The notes under the pieces: model-generated | Seen by the model: the letters and a program-made list of their open reading frames with translations, nothing else | Database searches by the model: none | Told to the model about the DNA's origin: nothing | Position numbers and translations under genes: made by a program | Source: Cyanobium sp. FGCU52 | Lineage (GTDB): Bacteria > Cyanobacteriota > Cyanobacteriia > PCC-6307 > Cyanobiaceae | Assembly (NCBI GenBank): GCA_024958715.1 | Contig: JANWUS010000012.1 | Location: 104,232-168,231, forward strand | Direction of reading: 5' to 3' | DNA: 64,000 nt | Shown: positions 34,647 to 44,619 of the stretch, piece by piece | Layout of the letters: each line of letters opens with the position of its first letter | Position numbering within the stretch: position 1 is the stretch's first letter

Positions 34647-35657
34647 ATGAAGTCATATCCCAAGTCAATTTCTGTTGCATTTGATAAGCAGATTGAATCC
34701 AAGCAGAGTCATGGTGGCATCACACGCTACATTCGGGATCTAGAGACTACCCTGGCGGTATTTCATGGAGTTCGTGTTGTTTCAAAAAAAGATGCCTCTC
34801 TAATTCATGCGTCCTTTTATACTGGTCGCCCCAAAAGACTGCCTGGGCAGCGCTTGATAACCACTCTATATGATATGACGCCAGAGTTATGCCCAGACAT
34901 GTTTCCCTTGGGAAAACTGAGGTTGAAGTTTCGACTCGGTTCGCATGCGAACAAAAGGTCATGGCTGGCGAATAGTGATGCTATTGTCAGCATTAGCAAT
35001 ACTAGCGCCTGTGATCTTCGGAACGTTTGGCCAGAAATTCAAGTTCCCATTCATACCATTCACCTTGGCACAAATATTCAAGCTATTCAACCCAAAACGC
35101 TATCCTCACTTGACGGCAGGCGCTTTTGGCTGCTTGTTGGAAAGCGATCAGGCTATAAGAATGGGTTGATGATGCTTGAATCAATGCGTTCAGTCTTGGA
35201 CTACTCTGATGCCCCTTTATTGGTTGCTGCTGGCGGTGGTTCTTGGAGCCGTCAAGAGCTCAGATTGATTGAAGAGTATAAGCTTAGTCATCTAGTCAGG
35301 CAATATCAGGTGTCAGATGCCGAGCTTGCCTGGCTTTACCGCCGCTGTGAAGCTGTGTTTGTTCCCTCGCATGCTGAAGGATTTTCGCTTCCATTGATTG
35401 AATCTCTTTGCTGCAATGCTCCATGCATCGCCTCGGAGATATCAGTCCATGCTGAAGTCGGTGGAGCTTTCGCCCAGCTCCTCCCGTCAAAATCTAAATC
35501 TGAGTGGATGGAGATGCTCGCTGATATCCATCAGAAGCCCTTGCCAACCCCGAAGAATCAACTAGGCGAACAAAACTGGACTCATCTTGCTGAACGATAC
35601 AGCCTTTGTAGAATGGCAAAGGAACATGCTGAACTCTATCACACCTTGATACAATGA
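34647..35657 (+). CDS. GT4-family glycosyltransferase
   Basis: 336 residues from the ATG at 34647, two bases after the previous stop. SKQSHGGITRYIRDL near residue 16 is the GT4 N-terminal glycine motif. LVGKRSGYKNGLMMLESM near 175 and HAEGFSLPLIESLCCNAPCIAS near 255 form the donor site. It is probably co-transcribed with the preceding enzyme and adds another sugar to the same glycan. A hairpin follows. Confidence 0.87.
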   Translation: MKSYPKSISVAFDKQIESKQSHGGITRYIRDLETTLAVFHGVRVVSKKDASLIHASFYTGRPKRLPGQRLITTLYDMTPELCPDMFPLGKLRLKFRLGSHANKRSWLANSDAIVSISNTSACDLRNVWPEIQVPIHTIHLGTNIQAIQPKTLSSLDGRRFWLLVGKRSGYKNGLMMLESMRSVLDYSDAPLLVAAGGGSWSRQELRLIEEYKLSHLVRQYQVSDAELAWLYRRCEAVFVPSHAEGFSLPLIESLCCNAPCIASEISVHAEVGGAFAQLLPSKSKSEWMEMLADIHQKPLPTPKNQLGEQNWTHLAERYSLCRMAKEHAELYHTLIQ

Positions 35658-36167
35658 TTAAGGCTTGCACTCGACAGCAACTGTCGTGTGATTCTGTCTG
35701 ATGTCAGCATTGAACACAAGCATCCAATGACTCCCTCATCAACGGGAGTGCATCCTGTCTGATATCAATATGGTCCGTCAGGGTCTGATCGTTGATATGC
35801 AAGTAATGCATATCCTGAGTTTAACGGAGAATACTGTCACGGCTTGAGTTTTCAAATGGGTACTCTCCTCCAAATGCTTGCAGGCCTTTGTGGCTTGTGT
35901 TATAAGTTTGATCAGGGCATTTATTCGGTAGTATATGATGTAGAGATCAAGGCCTTGGTTTCGACCCGATTTCGGATCAACGATACTACATGTGGCAGAA
36001 GACGCTCGTCCATCTAACCTATTCTCCATAGACTGGACATTATGAAAGTCCAGAGAAGCGACCGCAAGGTCTATCGACCGTGGCGCAGCTTATTTCAGCG
36101 ATGGAGGTCCGATAAATTGAACTCGTTCAGGGCAGTTGACGATTGCTACAACTGCTGAACGCTGCAG
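35658..36167. other. AT-rich non-coding stretch before the transposase relic
   Basis: 510 bases with no convincing gene. It contains the hairpin at 35668-35690, a second small hairpin (ACTCCC/GGGAGT, 35730-35749), and two similar segments beginning TCTGTCTGAT near 35693 and CCTGTCTGAT near 35754. It probably represents insertion-sequence flanks and decayed DNA. Confidence 0.5.
35668..35690 (+). terminator. Possible terminator after the GT4 pair
   Basis: Stem CACTCGACAG / CTGTCGTGTG with one mismatch and a 3-base loop, followed by ATTCTGTCTG. It starts 11 bases after the stop at 35657. The T tract is weak. Confidence 0.45.
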
Positions 36168-37390
36168 ATGTACCAGAAGCACCATAACGAGCAGCTCTCA
36201 TTCGAGGGGTTCCATGTGCCCTTTGGCGGCACGTTGGACTCAGATAACCGCTGGGTACTCTTCTCCTCTCTGATGCCATGGGAAGAGCTGGAAGAAGCCT
36301 ATGCTCCTCAGTTCAACCACCACTGGCGCTCCTGCAAAGCCTTTACAGCTGACGTTTGGTGCGTTGTTCATCGAGCAGAGGCTTGGTCTGACCGACGAGG
36401 AGACCGGTGAACAGGGCCGAGAAAATCCTTCTATGCAGTTTATCCTTGGCTTTGCTGGCTGTCCCGTGTCAATCAGGTTGTGGTTCCGGCGTCACTGTCA
36501 CTCTCCAGGGGGTGGGCCAGTTTTCGTGTCGCCGCTGGGGCTATGGTGAGCTGGGCTGCTGCTGGCCCCGATCGTGACGGCCATGACGCCCGCGTCAATT
36601 ACGTAGGCGGGTGGCTTGAATCGCTGGAAATCTGATAGAGGCTGTGGCGTCACTCCCAGAAGACCACGACTCTGACGATCCAGATGCCGATGCCAATGCT
36701 GGCAACCAGCTCTCACTTGATGACGTCGTGAAGTCTGTCCAGTGGCCAGAGAGCAAGAACTGGGGAACACTCACCATCGATGCCGCCTGCAAGCCAGTCG
36801 ACATCACCCATCCGACCGATCTGAAGTTGCTCAACGAGGCAAGGGAGTCGACCGAACGGAGCATTGATGATCTCTGCCACCAGCACTCAGATTTTCGTAA
36901 ACACCGGCCTCGTTATGATCGTAGGAGGGCACGTGCTATCTTCCTTGATGTTTCCAAGCATAAGAAGCCACGTCGCCGGAGAACAAAAGCCACGATACGA
37001 CGCCAGCTCGCTTACCTGCATAGAATAGAAATCTTGATACCATTGATGTTCTGAAGGATGTTATCCCGTGCGAATCTATGCCGATCGCATCTACATCAAT
37101 ACCATGAGCCGAAACTTCGGCACGAGGAACAGTATTCGTCTGTCTGGCAAGAGATTAAGGAGACCGCCAAAGAATCCAGAGATCAATGCTGCGCATAAGC
37201 GGCAGCTCTGCGAAGACTAGCGGATGCGAAACGAGGTAGAAGGATGCGTTGGATCCGGGAAGCGCGGACGTATTCTCTAGATCTGATGATGGCTCGGCTG
37301 GCCAGAGGGGCAGAGAACTTGATCTCCATGGAAGTTGTGGTGATGTGCGCTAAGAAGATCCGAAGGCTCCTCTGCCTCTTGGTTGTCACT
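36168..37390 (+). pseudogene. Wrecked IS5/IS1182-type transposase
   Basis: Successive frames read as one transposase. MYQKHHNEQLSFEGFHVPFGG...SDNRWVLFSSLMPWEELEEAY (DUF772-type N-terminus) runs from 36168. It shifts frame near 36320 to FGALFIEQRLGLTDEETGEQ. Later LTIDAACKPVDITHPTDLKLLNEARE and HKKPRRRRTKATIRRQL appear (36760-37040). A gap lacking most of the catalytic core follows, then MSRNFGTRNSIRLSGKRLRRPP and DLMMARLARGAENLISMEVVV up to about 37385. At least three frameshifts, stops and an internal deletion make it non-functional. It records past transposition in the island. Confidence 0.8.
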
Positions 37391-38252
37391 ATCTCTGCCT
37401 GGTGGAGCGGCTGGAAAAGCCCAGGCTGCTTCTGGATACTGCTCAGAAACAGTTGTCTGCTTGAGACAGCCGAATCGATGGCCATTGGATAATCATGCTT
37501 GCGCGCTGCCTATGCCCTGCTGCCTGGCTGCAATCGGAGTCAGGGAACGGTTTGCTTTTTCAGGACCCCATAGAACCTTTGGCTAGTGGTGTCGCGCCAG
37601 AATCACTCCTAAAAGAAAAACCCGTAGCACTGATCATTTTCATCGTGAAGCGAGGAACTAATCATGGCCGCGGCTACGTCCTCAGCTTTTCGGTCCGAGT
37701 ATCTACCGTCAGGTGTGAAGCAAGTAGATTGATTTGTTGCCATGCCAGCTCTTGGCCTCACGAATATTCGCATACACCACGCAGCCAAGAGTGCGCAGTT
37801 TGGTGACCCAAGATACGAGTAGTGGCAATGTGCTAATTCTGAATGACCATTGTAGGTTATGCGCTCGATTTAAGTCCGCCCTTTTAGACTGGCTTTACCA
37901 GCTTCCATGGCTTCTGTGACATTGCCGCAAAGAATAGCATGCCGAACAAGTGCTAGAAATGTCGGACTATTCTGCCAGAATACATGGCATTGATCGGTCA
38001 GATAGTATTCCCAAAAGAAAAGCATCGACTCAATTCACAATATCTGGAATATGCATCCCTAGATACGCGGGTAGAGTTCCAGTAAACTCCAAAAGACTAT
38101 CTCGACATTGGCAGGATATGATCCCCATCCGAAGGAGGGCATGCTAAAAGGTCAAGTTCCTAATAGTCTCATGGCTGACAAAAAGAATCGTCTAAACAGT
38201 GAGTGGACATCCGCTTCAATTGAATTTGGATTTTTCGTGCCATGCAATACTG
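37391..38252. other. Unassigned AT-rich stretch, no supported gene
   Basis: About 860 bases between the transposase relic and the dehydratase gene. Only short reading frames without recognisable motifs are present. I see no RNA gene or clear repeat. It is most likely decayed mobile-element or former island sequence. Confidence 0.5.
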
Positions 38253-39218
38253 TTATGAATGTAGGCCTTCATGTCGTGCAGACTCAACCAATAACTGAAT
38301 TACATCATCTACATCGCGTTGTGCCCGCCATCCATGGGCAAGTGCCATTGGCTCGGGATCACCAACGCTGCAGCGAATCTCTGATGGGCGTCTCAGGCTG
38401 TCAACCAATTCGACTCGATCACGCCAACATATGTCTAGCTCCGAAAAGACACGGTCTACGAAATACTCTAGTGTAACCATACGGCCTGTGCAGATTACAT
38501 GATCAACGAGATCATCTGCTCTCAAGATAATCTGCATTGCTTCAACATACTCCTCTGCCCAGCCCCAGTCGCGAGCGACGCTGAGATCGCCTAATCTCAA
38601 CTTGCAATCGCGTTCTTTCAAGCATCTTAGGGCTCCGCTTACTATTTTTCTGGTTACAAAAGTTGGAGATCGATAGGGACTTTCATGGTTGAATAGAATT
38701 CCTGTGACGCAGTGCAGACCATATGCCTGCCGGTATAGCTGCACAGTGTTAAAGCTTGCATCTTTTGCGATTGCGTAGGGGCTGCGCGGATTGCGCCTGC
38801 TCTTTGTGCTTGCAGGTTCTTCTGTATTTCCAAATATTTCGCTGCTACCTGCAAAGTATAAAAGCCCATTAAACTCTGCGAAACGAGCCACTTCCAGCAG
38901 ATTAATGGTTCCATTAATGATGCTGTCGAAGGTGTCTACGGGCTGTTGGAAGGAAAGTCCAACCGATGACTGCGCTGCGAGATTGTAAATCTCATTGGGC
39001 TGATGGCGCCCAAGCAGCTCGAGGATCTCACGAAAGTCCGAGATATCGGCTGTCGTGACCTCAATCTCTCCCGCAATGCAGAGCTTTCGATGAGTATCAA
39101 GGTTCGGATTACTTGAGCGAGAAACCCCAACCACTTTCATCCCTTGCGCTAGAAGAGAGCGACATAGTAATGATCCATCCTGTCCTGTGCACCCAAAGAC
39201 TATTGCTGTACGTGCCAT
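38253..39218 (-). CDS. GDP-mannose 4,6-dehydratase-like NAD(P)-dependent sugar dehydratase
   Basis: 321 residues from the ATG at 39218, which overlaps the upstream glycosyltransferase stop (TGATG). Rossmann FGCTGQDGSLL is at residues 8-18. YNLAAQSSVGLSFQQPV near 79, the catalytic FAGSSEIFGN and SPYAIAK, and LGDLSVARDWGWAEEYVEAM match GMD-family enzymes that make 4-keto-6-deoxy sugars. At about 320 residues it is shorter than typical GMD (about 340-370). A second protein of this type, in GC-rich DNA, lies at 60904. No reductase or epimerase partner lies next to it. Confidence 0.82.
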   Translation of the reverse strand: MARTAIVFGCTGQDGSLLCRSLLAQGMKVVGVSRSSNPNLDTHRKLCIAGEIEVTTADISDFREILELLGRHQPNEIYNLAAQSSVGLSFQQPVDTFDSIINGTINLLEVARFAEFNGLLYFAGSSEIFGNTEEPASTKSRRNPRSPYAIAKDASFNTVQLYRQAYGLHCVTGILFNHESPYRSPTFVTRKIVSGALRCLKERDCKLRLGDLSVARDWGWAEEYVEAMQIILRADDLVDHVICTGRMVTLEYFVDRVFSELDICWRDRVELVDSLRRPSEIRCSVGDPEPMALAHGWRAQRDVDDVIQLLVESARHEGLHS

Positions 39219-40078
39219 CAATCCGTAAACAAAGACTCCTTGGACAAGCGTCGGATGCGCATGTTCAACTTGCTCCAGTAACGCTTAGTGATACTAGCTC
39301 GAATGCCTAGTTCGTCGTTAATCGCCCTGAGCTCACTATGACCCTTGATCATACCACGCCATGTGCCCGAGGTACCCCCCGTGGCCATGGCGGCAAACGG
39401 CATGTCGCAGCCATAAACATGTTTGTGAATCCCCTGCTTGAGCAGTAGACTCTGCATCAGTTTATAGTCTGCAGAAATAGCGTATCTCTCATCGAATCCC
39501 TCGCTTCGGTAGAGCTCCGTATCGGCTATAAAGCCTGGATGTGGATAGTGGAGCCCAGCAAGTAGTTGGTAGCGCCAAATTTCCTCATCGTGGGGGATTG
39601 GTGGCAAATGCCATTGATATTTCCACTTGGGTCCCGGTCTTGTAAAGTAGACAATTGAAGACAGTAGTATGCGCGCTCCGTGTTGGTACGCCTTCCTCAG
39701 AGTTGTCACATAGGCACTTGGGTCATGAAGAAAATCGTCGGCATTGAGAACATGGCTAAAATAGCCTTTAGCTTGTGCAAGCCCGATGTTCATGCTCTCA
39801 TAGATGCCTTCATTCGGGGCGGCGCACCAATTGCAGCCATAAGAAACATTTAATCTGTTTTCTTCACTATGATTGACAACAACCTTGTGTGTTTCGTCTC
39901 TGGAACCCCCATCCACAATTAAATGCTCTAAAGTCCAGCCGGAGTCGCCGAGCAGCTCAGCCGCCTTGGCCACCGAGCGCAAGGTGTCAGAGATCGTTCT
40001 TTCGGCATTCAAGCATGGGGTGATTACGGAGACCAGGGGGCAAGTATTCATTGGGATTTGGGTTTTCTGCTCGGCCAT
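39218..40078 (-). CDS. GT2-family glycosyltransferase
   Basis: 286 residues; ATG at 40078, with an internal ATG at 40051 as an alternative. The GT-A fold is clear from SVITPCLNAERTISDTL near residue 17, IVDGGSRDETHKVV near 53 and the metal-binding LNADDFLHDP near 115. The relatives are WcaE-like glycosyltransferases of exopolysaccharide clusters. It is coupled to the dehydratase gene by an overlapping stop/start, and the pair may make and transfer a deoxyhexose. AT-richer than the secretion genes beyond it. Confidence 0.88.
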   Translation of the reverse strand: MAEQKTQIPMNTCPLVSVITPCLNAERTISDTLRSVAKAAELLGDSGWTLEHLIVDGGSRDETHKVVVNHSEENRLNVSYGCNWCAAPNEGIYESMNIGLAQAKGYFSHVLNADDFLHDPSAYVTTLRKAYQHGARILLSSIVYFTRPGPKWKYQWHLPPIPHDEEIWRYQLLAGLHYPHPGFIADTELYRSEGFDERYAISADYKLMQSLLLKQGIHKHVYGCDMPFAAMATGGTSGTWRGMIKGHSELRAINDELGIRASITKRYWSKLNMRIRRLSKESLFTD

Positions 40079-40471
40079 AGCGCTTTTTCAGATTAGCGCA
40101 CTTATGCGTAATTACGCGTGCGATGTACACAGCCATGCCTGGCGTTTGGAATCACTGCGATATGAACTTTGAATTGCTTCTTGCTTCATTGACAAACGTA
40201 GCATCGTTGCTGGCGTCATTGGTTCGCATCTCCTAGGTCCACGGCAGCTCCATGCTAGCAAGCATTTTTTTGGTGACCGAGGCAGATTTACATTCAGGAT
40301 TCTTCATCTGTTTTGAGCTCACTTGCTAGGGTTCTGGACAAGCTCATCTTCATAGTGCTTGGCATCTGGACTCCATATCGAGGAGTCCAGACGCGGCACA
40401 ACTAAAAGTGGGCCGGCCTTCAGGGTGCAGCAACGCCAGGTTTCCGATCGGCCGACACAAACCCAAAACCC
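40079..40471. other. Intergenic region between the island and the second secretion cassette
   Basis: 393 bases with no gene. It holds the hairpin at 40366-40390. Base composition changes from AT-richer on the GT2 side to GC-rich near the HlyD gene, marking one border of the AT-richer segment. Confidence 0.55.
40366..40390 (-). terminator. Candidate terminator downstream of the second HlyD gene
   Basis: Perfect 9-bp palindromic stem CTGGACTCC / GGAGTCCAG with a 7-base loop, about 80 bases beyond the HlyD stop on the minus strand. No strong T tract follows, so it could also be a protein-binding site. Confidence 0.4.
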
Positions 40472-41665
40472 CTAGATCCTTCGCAGGGAGTCTGCCTTGT
40501 CTCGGAAGCTGCCGAGCAGCAGTTGCAGGTAGGAGACTTTGCGCAACTTGATGTTGGCGGTGAGGCTCATGCCCACCTGCAGCGGCAGTTTGTGACCGCT
40601 CTTGAGCTTCAGTTGCTGGCTCGCCAGCTGGATGCTGGCCGGGAATCGGTACTCCTGGCGCTGCTTGAGCTGATCGGGCGGGAGCGCATCGGAGCCGACC
40701 CTGCGCACGGTTCCCTGCAGCACACCGAAGTCGGTGGCGGGGAACGAATCGATGCTCACGTCCACCGGCATGCCCGTGCGTACGAAGCCGATGTCCTGGC
40801 TGGCGATCTCCACCTGGGCCTCGAGCTTGTCGTAGGGAACGATCTTCATGATCGTCTCCGCCCCCTGGGCCGTGAAGCCAGGTCCCTTGGGCTTGAGGTC
40901 GAACACGACGCCATTCACCGGTGACCGCAGCTGCTGGTAGCGCAGCGTCACCCGAGCTTCGGTGAGCTGGCTGTCCAGCTCAGCCAGCTGGCTTTCGATG
41001 GCCGCGATCTCACCCCGCAGCTGCTGGATCGCCTGGTCGAGGATCGCCCCCTGTCGCAGCCGGTCCACCCGGGTCTGGTTGAGCTGGCCCTCGCCTTCCG
41101 CCACCTTGTTGCGCTGCTGCAGGTACTGGAGTTCGCCGGCGGCACCCTCCTTCTCCAGGCTGCCGAGGCGTCGCAGAATTTCCTTGTCGAGGGCGAGGGT
41201 GTTGGTGAGTTTCTCCACCTCCTTGGCATTCATCTCCTGATAACGCAGCTGCTCCAGTTGCTTCAGCTGCAGTTGCTGGCGCTTGGTGCGCAGCTCATCA
41301 TGCTTGAGCTTTTCGGTCTGGAGCAGGGAGAGCTGTTTCTGACGGCTGGCCTCGGCATCGAGCCGGATCAGGATCTGCCCCGCCTTCACCTCATCGCCCT
41401 CCTTCACAAGGATCTGCTCGGCGATGCCCCCGATCGGCATCTGCACCTCCTTCACCGCCCCGATCGGCTCGAGCTTGCCCGGAGCCACCACGATCTCTTC
41501 GGTCTGGGCCAGGGCCAGCCAGCCGATGGCGAAGGCGGTGGTGCCCATCAGCCCCCAGAGCACCGACCGCATCCAGAACTGCGACTGCTGCAGCACCGTT
41601 TCGTCGTGGCTCACCGCGCCAACCCGCTGTTCGAGGGCGTCCTGAAGCCGTTCGATCACCTTCAT
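40472..41665 (-). CDS. HlyD-family membrane fusion protein of the second type I secretion cassette
   Basis: 397 residues. A single membrane helix lies at about 31-53 (SVLWGLMGTTAFAIGWLAL). The lipoyl halves IAEQILVKEGDEVKAGQILIRLD and LRSPVNGVVFDLKPKGPG flank a coiled-coil hairpin rich in Gln and Leu (about 105-245). DIGFVRTGMPVDVSIDSFP is the family-specific segment, also seen in the HlyD at 14282. Start overlaps the exporter stop (TGATG). It is the periplasmic adaptor of the exporter at 41665. Confidence 0.91.
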   Translation of the reverse strand: MKVIERLQDALEQRVGAVSHDETVLQQSQFWMRSVLWGLMGTTAFAIGWLALAQTEEIVVAPGKLEPIGAVKEVQMPIGGIAEQILVKEGDEVKAGQILIRLDAEASRQKQLSLLQTEKLKHDELRTKRQQLQLKQLEQLRYQEMNAKEVEKLTNTLALDKEILRRLGSLEKEGAAGELQYLQQRNKVAEGEGQLNQTRVDRLRQGAILDQAIQQLRGEIAAIESQLAELDSQLTEARVTLRYQQLRSPVNGVVFDLKPKGPGFTAQGAETIMKIVPYDKLEAQVEIASQDIGFVRTGMPVDVSIDSFPATDFGVLQGTVRRVGSDALPPDQLKQRQEYRFPASIQLASQQLKLKSGHKLPLQVGMSLTANIKLRKVSYLQLLLGSFRDKADSLRRI

Positions 41666-44619
41666 CAGCCCGACTCCTGCTGGCGGTAGAGGGCGTAGTA
41701 GCGGCCCCTCAGGGCCATCAGCTCCTCGTGACTGCCGCTTTCGACAATCGCCCCCTGGTGCAGCATCACGATCCGGTGGGCCCGGCGGATCGTGCTGAGC
41801 CGGTGGGTGATGAAGAACACCGTGCTCTCGTGCAGCTCATCGACGAGGTTGTCGCACACGCGCCGCTCGGTGTCGTAGTCAAGGGCGCTCGTGGCCTCAT
41901 CCATCACCAGCAGCTTGGGATTGCCGAGCAGGGTGCGGGCGATGGCGATGCGCTGGCGCTGGCCACCTGAAAGACCGGCACCCCGCTCGCCCACCGGCGT
42001 GGAATAGCCGGAGGGCAGTTCCATGATGAACTCGTGGGCGCAGGCCAGGGTGGCAGCCCGCACGATGTCCTCGCTGTCGGCCTCAGGGCGGGTGAGGGCG
42101 ATGTTCTCGCTCACCGTGCCGCTGAAGAGCAGGGGATCCTGGGGAACGATGCCGATCTGGCGACGCAGCGAATAGAGTTCCACCTTGTCGATGTTGTAAC
42201 CGTCGATCAGCACCCGTCCGTGATCGGGGCTGTACAACCGCGGCAGCAGCTTCATCAGGGTGCTCTTGCCACTGCCGCTCTGGCCCACCACCCCCACGAA
42301 GGTTCCCGGCTCAACCACCAGATCGATCTCCTTGAGCACCGGTGGGGTGCCGCTCTGGAAGGAGAAGCTCACATGGTCGAAGACCACCCGACCGGTGATC
42401 GGTGGCAGGGGGATCTTGGCCTGGTCGGCCGTGTTCGATTCCTGCGGCGTGTTGATCACGTCGCCGAGGCGCTCGAATGACACCCGCAGTTCCTGGATGT
42501 TCTGCCAGATGCCCGAGAGGCGCAGCAGCGGCTGGGTGACGTAGCCGCTGATGATCCTGAAGGCGATCAGCTGGCCGAGGGTCAGCTGCCCCTTGAGCAC
42601 CAGGTCGGCGCCCACCCAGAGCACGAGCAGCTGGGAGAGTTTCTGCAGCACCTGGCTGGTTTCGTTGAGCGCGGTGCCGGTGATCGTTTTCTCGAAGGTG
42701 CGGGCGATGTAGCGGCTGTAGCGCTCCTGCCACTTCCAGCGGCTCACCATTTCCACGTTCTGGGCCTTCACCGTCTGGATGCCGGTGAGCACCTCCACCA
42801 AGTGGCTCTGCGTGCTGGCGTTCTCCTCGGCCGCCTGGCGGAACTGGCGGCGGAAGAGGGGAGCGCCCAGCAGGGTGAGTCCGATCTGGATCGGCAGCAC
42901 GGCGAGGGCCACGATCGTGAGCAGCCAGCTGTAGAAGGCCATCACCACGATGTAGATCACCGAGAAGGCGGCATCGAGCAGGGTTGTGAGGGCCTGGCCG
43001 GTGAGGAAGTTGCGGATTTTCTCCAGTTCGCCGATGCGGGAGCCGAGCTCCCCCACCGGGCGGCGATCGAAATAGCCCAGGGGAAGCCGCAGGAGGTGGT
43101 CGATCACCTCGGCACCCAGTCGCTGATCAATGCGGTTGGTGGTTTCGGCGAACAGGAACGTGCGCAGGCTGCCCAGCAGTCCTTCCAGCAGGGTCACGGC
43201 CACCAGCGCGATCCCCAGCACCTGGAGGGTGTCGAGGCTGCGCTGGGTGATCACCTTGTCGATGATGATCTGGATCAGCAGCGGGTTGGCCAGGGTGAAC
43301 AGCTGCACCACGAACGAGGCCAGCAGCACCTGCAGCAGCACGCCGCGGTAGCGCTGCAGCGCCGGCCAGAACCAGCCTGGTCCGAAGGTGTCCTCCGGCG
43401 TGGCGGTGCTGCGGTCGAGCAGCAGCAGTTCAATGCCGGCGGGGAAGCGCTCCGCGATCTCCGCCGGGCGCAGGTTCAGCATGCCGTCGCGGGGGGAGGC
43501 CAGGGCCAGACCGCTGCCATTGCTGCTCACCGCCACGGCGAAGCCGTCCTTCCAGGGGATCAGCGCCGGCACCTGGAGACGGGTACCCATCGCGGCCGGC
43601 ACCTGGGCGGCCACCACGTGCAGACCGAGGTTGGCGGCGAGCTGGCCCACCAGTTGCAGATTCGGCCCCTGACCGCGGCGCAGGGCATCGCGCAGCACCT
43701 TCTCGATCGCATCGCGGCGGAAGGGCAGGTTCATCATCCGGCCCACCATCTGGAAGCAGGCCAGGGTTTCCTGAAGGGGCCCCTCCCCCCGGATCAGGCG
43801 AACCTCAGGCATGCCTCCTCCCCGGCCGAGCCGCAGGGCACTGGCCACCGGCAGGTCGGGGGCGGCATTGATCGCCTCGGGCAGATCAACCTCCTGACCC
43901 TTGGGCTTCGGCATCGAATGAACCGCCGCGGCGTGGGCCTCGGTCCCTGGCACGAGGGCCCAGGGAAGGGCGATCAGGCGGAGGGCGAAGGGGAGCTGGG
44001 CCTGGGGCGGCGGCTGGCTGAGATCCACCGGGTCGCCGATCTCTGCGCCGGTCCCCGTGTTGCTGGCCAGGAAGATCCCATGCTCGGCCCCCTCGCCTTC
44101 CAGGGCCTGGGCCGTGGCCGGCACCAACCGGGCCGCCCGGGCGGCGGAGGGCAGCACCTGCAGCAGGGATCCTTCGTCGCGCGGGCTGCGGGCCTGCAAC
44201 ACCTGCAGCAGATCCGCCACCTCGGCGGGCCAGAGATGGCCGTCACACCAGCCTCGGAAGCTCTCCTCCTCCCGGTAGAGACGCACCACCTGCTCATCGG
44301 GAAGGGCCGTGGCCACAACGTTGCTTGCGGCTGACACGTTCTCGCAAGGGGAACCGCGCACCAGCGAAGCCAGGCCCACGATCGTGCCGGGGCCCATCCG
44401 GGTCAGGCTGGTCAACCGGTCCCGTTCCAGGCCGAGCAGGCGCACCTCACCCTCAAGGATGATGAACACCTGGGCAGGCAGGGTCTTGCCGTCGAGCAGG
44501 GGCTGGCCGACACGGAAGCTCAGGTAGCGAACCTGATCCCCCAGGCGTCGCTGGGCGTTCTCGCCAAGATCGCGGAACGCAGGGTGCCGGCTGATTACCG
44601 CGGCAGGCGACTGGGTCAT
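41665..44619 (-). CDS. Type I secretion ABC transporter with N-terminal cyclic-nucleotide-binding-like and inactive C39-like domains
   Basis: 984 residues. Residues about 5-130 resemble a cyclic nucleotide-binding (CRP-type) domain (FIILEGEVRLLGLERDRL, GPGTIVGLASL). Residues about 270-410 look like a C39 peptidase fold, but the catalytic Cys and His are not apparent (ETLACFQMVG, IPWKDGFAVAV), so it probably only binds substrate. A membrane domain starts at LANPLLIQIIIDKVI. Walker A GQSGSGKST is near 780, with LSGGQRQRIAIA and VMDEATSALD following. It is paralogous in layout to the exporter at 11340 and is coupled to the parvulin-like gene (ATGA) and to HlyD. Confidence 0.9.
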   Translation of the reverse strand: MTQSPAAVISRHPAFRDLGENAQRRLGDQVRYLSFRVGQPLLDGKTLPAQVFIILEGEVRLLGLERDRLTSLTRMGPGTIVGLASLVRGSPCENVSAASNVVATALPDEQVVRLYREEESFRGWCDGHLWPAEVADLLQVLQARSPRDEGSLLQVLPSAARAARLVPATAQALEGEGAEHGIFLASNTGTGAEIGDPVDLSQPPPQAQLPFALRLIALPWALVPGTEAHAAAVHSMPKPKGQEVDLPEAINAAPDLPVASALRLGRGGGMPEVRLIRGEGPLQETLACFQMVGRMMNLPFRRDAIEKVLRDALRRGQGPNLQLVGQLAANLGLHVVAAQVPAAMGTRLQVPALIPWKDGFAVAVSSNGSGLALASPRDGMLNLRPAEIAERFPAGIELLLLDRSTATPEDTFGPGWFWPALQRYRGVLLQVLLASFVVQLFTLANPLLIQIIIDKVITQRSLDTLQVLGIALVAVTLLEGLLGSLRTFLFAETTNRIDQRLGAEVIDHLLRLPLGYFDRRPVGELGSRIGELEKIRNFLTGQALTTLLDAAFSVIYIVVMAFYSWLLTIVALAVLPIQIGLTLLGAPLFRRQFRQAAEENASTQSHLVEVLTGIQTVKAQNVEMVSRWKWQERYSRYIARTFEKTITGTALNETSQVLQKLSQLLVLWVGADLVLKGQLTLGQLIAFRIISGYVTQPLLRLSGIWQNIQELRVSFERLGDVINTPQESNTADQAKIPLPPITGRVVFDHVSFSFQSGTPPVLKEIDLVVEPGTFVGVVGQSGSGKSTLMKLLPRLYSPDHGRVLIDGYNIDKVELYSLRRQIGIVPQDPLLFSGTVSENIALTRPEADSEDIVRAATLACAHEFIMELPSGYSTPVGERGAGLSGGQRQRIAIARTLLGNPKLLVMDEATSALDYDTERRVCDNLVDELHESTVFFITHRLSTIRRAHRIVMLHQGAIVESGSHEELMALRGRYYALYRQQESG

